The position numbers were made by a program, and so were the translations under genes. The notes under the pieces were generated by a model. The model saw only the letters and a list, made by a program, of their open reading frames with translations, was not told the origin of the DNA and made no database searches. DNA of 64,000 nucleotides from Liolophura sinensis (taxonomy: Eukaryota; Mollusca; Polyplacophora; Chitonida; Chitonidae). The stretch spans positions 22,735,608 through 22,799,607 of the forward strand of contig NC_088300.1 of NCBI RefSeq assembly GCF_032854445.1, in the 5' to 3' direction. This document shows positions 62,001 to 64,000 of this stretch, one piece after another (the first letter of the stretch is position 1; every line of letters begins with the position of its first letter).

Positions 62001-63802
62001 CAGATGTCCTCAACAAATCCACCATTTGTTCATGGGTTAACGTTGCCACGGCAATCTTACAGATTTCCACCAACTGGGCGCTCTGTCTCAAACCAGCCTG
62101 CCAGGCAAAGCTGTATGGTTCAACGTCTGTGATTAGGCCATCTGGATGGACGTGGAAACCTAACTGTCCCAAACCATTCCTTTTAAGGTTGATTTCAAAT
62201 GTCTGTCAAGTATAAAAAGGAAGAAAGATACAAGAAGTTAGCATCATTTTGTTTCATTTTATTATCAAAAGTAGCACTTTGTTTTGCGCAGTCAGGAACA
62301 CGTGATATGGACCAAAGAAAATGTACTTGATTCCTAGGAAACCATTTCCTTTCAATGTGATGAATACAACATAAAGCTGAACATGTAAAAAGGGATACTG
62401 TGAGCCACATGACTGAGCATTTATAACAAAAAATCCACAAGCACAGGGGCATTTGGAATACGATACTAACTTCTGAACCCGTTGTTACTGCTGCCAGTCT
62501 GCTGACAATCTCGTTGATTTCTTCCATGTCATTAGCCTTCGACTTCAACATTATGCACTCCCCATGGTCATAGTACAGCCTCAAGCTGCAATGTAACACC
62601 AACAGATAATCAGTTTTTCCCTCTATGCATCTAAATTATATATATGTAGAAAATCTTAATCTATAAGATGTGTACACACAATTCCATTGTAATATCAACC
62701 AAAAAAAACATGTTCTATTTCAGATGATGCTACAGACTGAAACTCACTGATAGTTTCATTTCGCTGAATTTTGCATGTCAGTTTCACAAAAGTAGTATGT
62801 AAATTGAGCTTTACCAGTCTGCTTATTCTTAATTTCTTGAGACTAATATATTACAAGTAGAGTCTGGAAAATAGAAACGCATAAAAATTTAATTAACTTA
62901 ACGCATAAAAGATACCACTACTAGATCTACTACAGGTACTACAGTGAGAGTTAAATGGATACATGAATGACTGTAAACCTTTTCAACCACTAAAACACTT
63001 TTCTCAGAGGAATTTATGCATAAAATTATTATGAAAATGACACCAAAAATGATTTGTTTGTGTCACTAAAGATGCAAGCTTCATAAAACAAATTATTTCT
63101 CTACACCATATAGGTCTCTCAGAGTGTTTCAAAATATTGATCGCAGTGGTGGTTGTAAACGTTGAAGAATTAGACCACATGAGCTTTGTACAATGTACTC
63201 TAAGATCTGTCAGATTTCTATGTTACTAGTAACAGTGTCCATACTTGACAACTGATTGGCTTTGAGTGATTTTAACAAATGTAAATAGCAAAAAAGTACT
63301 TTACAGTGACCCACCTTGCCCCTTGTTGAGTCCACCCAAGGACCCGATCACATGGTACTGTAAACACCACGTCTTTTGACAACTCCTCCACAATGGCTAT
63401 AGTTTCCATGGCAATACCAAGCTGGCAGTCAATCTGTGTCGACCAACCAAAATCTTCAACCTAGAAAAGAAAGCATGGAACCACGCACTCATTTGTTTGA
63501 TAGGCCTTGCACTCAAAGACATAACTTTAAGAAGATGACATACCCACATCGCCTGGCTTAAATAGAAAATTTGACTCATAACATATTAATGTTGCAATTT
63601 AAAAAAAACGTCAGCTCTGAGGGTATATGACAAGTTTCACTTCATCACCTGTAATCATGCAGTAGACTGAACAACTTTTCTGCAGACATTTTATGAGACT
63701 ATACCTGTACTGGCCATGTGACAGCTCCACGTGCAAACAGATCAGGCGTCACCTTCTGCTTTGTGCGCTCTTTCTTGCGACCACTTCCCAGACCAAATTT
63801 AC
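50238..63802 (-). CDS. SIPA1L: SIPA1-like (SPAR) Rap-GAP scaffold protein, 3' 15 exons, partial
   Basis: Minus-strand exons: 63802-63705, 63460-63315, 62585-62471, 62202-61952, 61627-61484, 60453-60221, 55785-55751, 55006-54580, 54013-53875, 53457-53259, 53057-52876, 52690-52548, 51808-51694, 51196-51106, 50381-50238. Phases agree throughout; 2462 nt, 819 aa to the stop. The PDZ domain ([52 protein letters not shown]) is nearly that of vertebrate SIPA1L proteins. Upstream comes [20 protein letters not shown], which follows the Rap-GAP domain in this family. Then a long Ser-rich region, a SPAR_C-type part ([17 protein letters not shown]), a C-terminal coiled coil and the family ending [14 protein letters not shown]. 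Family members inactivate Rap at the membrane and bind actin and synaptic proteins. The GAP domain and start lie beyond the right edge. Confidence 0.93.
50620..50840 (+). mobile_element. MITE-like dispersed repeat, copy 4
   Basis: CCTAACTCCTCAATTATTTCGCATATGAAAGAGCAAC … CAGAATATGCTTG…CCTTGCAAACATG…GGATGAAGAATTACAG. Complete copy; the ends are imperfect inverted repeats of each other. Confidence 0.75.
51106..51196 (-). CDS. SIPA1L: SIPA1L exon (coiled coil, part 1)
   Basis: Phase 2 in after TTTTCCAG, phase 0 out at GAACAG|GTAGGG. Encodes [20 protein letters not shown], a clear Leu heptad. Confidence 0.88.
51694..51808 (-). CDS. SIPA1L: SIPA1L exon
   Basis: Phase 1 in after TCTTCTTCAG, phase 2 out at TCGCG|GTAAGA. 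Encodes [20 protein letters not shown] and [16 protein letters not shown]. Confidence 0.82.
52127..52292 (-). mobile_element. SINE with internal deletion
   Basis: TTATTTATTTGAATAGTG, a GT-rich junction, then CCATGATCATCCGCAGGTC…GCATGAGCTGAACTTGAAC. Confidence 0.85.
52345..52494 (-). mobile_element. SINE, 5'-truncated and diverged
   Basis: GATTTATTTATTACACTGTACTCATCAAGAATATTTCCC … GAGCCTGGGGGAAACCCACAACC … GAGAGGAAGCCAGC. Confidence 0.85.
52548..52690 (-). CDS. SIPA1L: SIPA1L exon (start of SPAR_C-type region)
   Basis: Phase 2 in after TTGTAAG, phase 1 out at GAAG|GTAAAG. Encodes [20 protein letters not shown] and [20 protein letters not shown], a family hallmark. Confidence 0.88.
52876..53057 (-). 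CDS. SIPA1L: SIPA1L exon
   Basis: Phase 0 in after GTTACAG, phase 2 out at CAAAG|GTATTT. Encodes [20 protein letters not shown] and [20 protein letters not shown]; the ALSEESL block resembles the TLSDES motif of the family. Confidence 0.87.
53259..53457 (-). CDS. SIPA1L: SIPA1L exon
   Basis: Phase 2 in after GTATACAG, phase 0 out at CCCCA|GTAAGT. Encodes [20 protein letters not shown], a Pro-rich stretch, and [19 protein letters not shown]. Confidence 0.87.
53875..54013 (-). CDS. SIPA1L: SIPA1L exon
   Basis: Phase 1 in after TTCTTGCAG, phase 2 out at AACAG|GTGGGT. Encodes [20 protein letters not shown] and [16 protein letters not shown]. Confidence 0.85.
54580..55006 (-). CDS. SIPA1L: SIPA1L exon (long Gly/Ser-rich)
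   Basis: Phase 0 in after GGTTGTCAG, phase 1 out at TAAAG|GTGGGT. Encodes [20 protein letters not shown], then [16 protein letters not shown] and [13 protein letters not shown]. Confidence 0.88.
55751..55785 (-). CDS. SIPA1L: SIPA1L 35-bp microexon
   Basis: Phase 1 in after TTTTTTTGCAG, phase 0 out at CTGCAG|GTAAGC. Encodes [12 protein letters not shown]. Needed to join the phases of its neighbours, which supports it. The flanking introns are about 4.4 and 0.7 kb. Confidence 0.7.
56035..56086. repeat. (AT)n microsatellite
   Basis: About 26 alternating AT units in a SIPA1L intron. Confidence 0.95.
56930..57105 (-). mobile_element. MITE-like dispersed repeat, copy 5
   Basis: TGATTGATAAAATTATACTTCTTGTGAAGCCCTGAC … AACAAATGTGGTTTTGTC … GCATAAATTGCACTGAAAGTTGATCTTTCATATGC … GAGGAATTAGAG. 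Confidence 0.72.
57765..57955 (+). mobile_element. MITE-like dispersed repeat, copy 6
   Basis: TTTCTGCATATGAAAGAGTAACTTTCAGTGCAATTTATGC … AAAAGTATAATTTTATCAGCC … CTTGCAAACATGCAGAAAGGTTGAAGAATCATAG; inverted relative to copy 5. Confidence 0.75.
57962..58566. repeat. 61-bp minisatellite, about 10 copies
   Basis: Unit GAGCAATGAGATGGTAACCC then TCATGTAGGAGCTGCTATG and CAGGAAAAACTGTACACC…. Alternating CCCTC/CACTC and GCAG/GTAG variants suggest duplication of paired units. In a SIPA1L intron. Confidence 0.95.
59886..59966 (-). mobile_element. Severely 5'-truncated SINE with 15-bp duplication
   Basis: TTTATTTATTTGATTGGTG…CATTATGGTGGGTGG, only 81 bp. Flanked by AAGGTACCATGTATA at 59871-59885 and 59967-59981. 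Confidence 0.95.
60221..60453 (-). CDS. SIPA1L: SIPA1L exon (Ser-rich, HSRNNSHDS block)
   Basis: Phase 2 in, phase 1 out at CCACAG|GTAAGC. Encodes [20 protein letters not shown] … [19 protein letters not shown]. Confidence 0.88.
61484..61627 (-). CDS. SIPA1L: SIPA1L exon (Ser-rich)
   Basis: Phase 2 in after GCTGCAG, phase 2 out at CCCCAG|GTACAG. Encodes [20 protein letters not shown] and [18 protein letters not shown]; phosphorylation-type linker. Confidence 0.85.
61952..62202 (-). CDS. SIPA1L: SIPA1L exon with the PDZ domain
   Basis: Phase 0 in after CTTGACAG, phase 2 out at CCAAG|GTAAGT. Holds the whole PDZ core from [18 protein letters not shown] to [15 protein letters not shown] in one exon. 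Confidence 0.96.
62471..62585 (-). CDS. SIPA1L: SIPA1L exon (conserved pre-PDZ block, part 2)
   Basis: Phase 2 in after CATTGCAG, phase 0 out at TCAGAA|GTTAGT (a slightly unusual donor). Encodes [16 protein letters not shown] and [18 protein letters not shown]. Confidence 0.85.
62985..63185. repeat. Dispersed repeat, copy B (pair with 19850-20045)
   Basis: TATTATGAAAATGACACC…GATTTGTTTGTGTCACTAAAGATGCAAGC…GTTTCAAAATATTGATCGCAG…GTTGAAGAATTAGACC. Lies in the SIPA1L intron between 62586 and 63314. Confidence 0.75.
63315..63460 (-). CDS. SIPA1L: SIPA1L exon (conserved pre-PDZ block, part 1)
   Basis: Phase 0 in after TTTTCTAG, phase 2 out at GCAAG|GTGGGT. Encodes [40 protein letters not shown]. 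Confidence 0.9.
63705..63802 (-). CDS. SIPA1L: SIPA1L exon (post Rap-GAP linker)
   Basis: Phase 1 in, phase 0 out (GTACAG|GTATAG). Encodes [20 protein letters not shown] then [12 protein letters not shown]. First exon of the gene visible in the window. Confidence 0.85.
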
Positions 63803-64000
63803 CTGAACAAAAAAAAAAAGAATAGAGGTTACAACATTTCCAGATTACAAGTAATTAGACTTGTAAACATGTAAGTCATTATGGTAAATTTTCAGAAATT
63901 TTGAAACTCTACAAAAACTACAACCATAAAATTGGACGCAAGCAGGGCATATTTTTTCCTGCAAAGAAAAATATTGTTATCGTAACCTGACTGGTGTACT

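Overview
The window is AT-rich animal DNA: genes split into many short exons with GT-AG introns, long introns, minisatellites, and many tRNA-derived SINEs. Gene content and SINE type suggest a lophotrochozoan, most likely a mollusc. That is inference; no sequence search was run. Nothing bacterial, viral or organellar was seen apart from one decayed LTR retroelement.

Layout. (1) 94-22162, minus strand: a 17-coding-exon gene rebuilt from splice sites. All intron phases agree and the total is 3966 nt (1321 aa plus stop). It encodes a signal peptide, a Thr/Ser-rich stalk, about five lamin-tail-domain (LTD)-like repeats (…INEV…FVEL…GAIALY…VVDAVVY…), a second mucin stretch, a Cys-rich juxtamembrane part, one transmembrane helix and a short basic tail. 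This looks like a cell-surface mucin built from a fold best known from nuclear lamins. Its introns hold a 1.7-kb 19-bp satellite, a 12-copy 51-bp array, SINEs and MITE-like repeats. (2) 22.2-38.5 kb: no convincing gene. It holds a 42-bp minisatellite, SINEs, a TA-flanked terminal-inverted-repeat element (31.5 kb), a hairpin (29.1 kb), and a few splice-site-like signals that might be untranslated first exons. (3) 38.56-42.07 kb, plus strand: a decayed Ty3/gypsy-type retrotransposon with two LTR copies, a tRNA-Lys-like primer site, a Gag with an RRM-like N-terminus (PNMA-like), a capsid fragment, zinc knuckle, protease and integrase tail; reverse transcriptase and RNase H are missing. (4) 42233-44594, plus strand: a three-exon gene for a 467-aa divergent protein kinase whose start codon is only about 165 bp past the 3' LTR. 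(5) 50238-63802, minus strand: the 3' 15 coding exons (819 aa) of a SIPA1-like/SPAR Rap-GAP scaffold gene, with PDZ domain, Ser-rich region, SPAR_C-type C-terminus and coiled coil. Its Rap-GAP part lies beyond the right edge.

The genes share no evident pathway. The cell-surface LTD mucin and SIPA1L are separate units; the kinase gene may have taken its promoter from the neighbouring LTR. Exon borders were placed by eye from splice consensus, reading-frame continuity and protein-family patterns, and transcript data would settle them.
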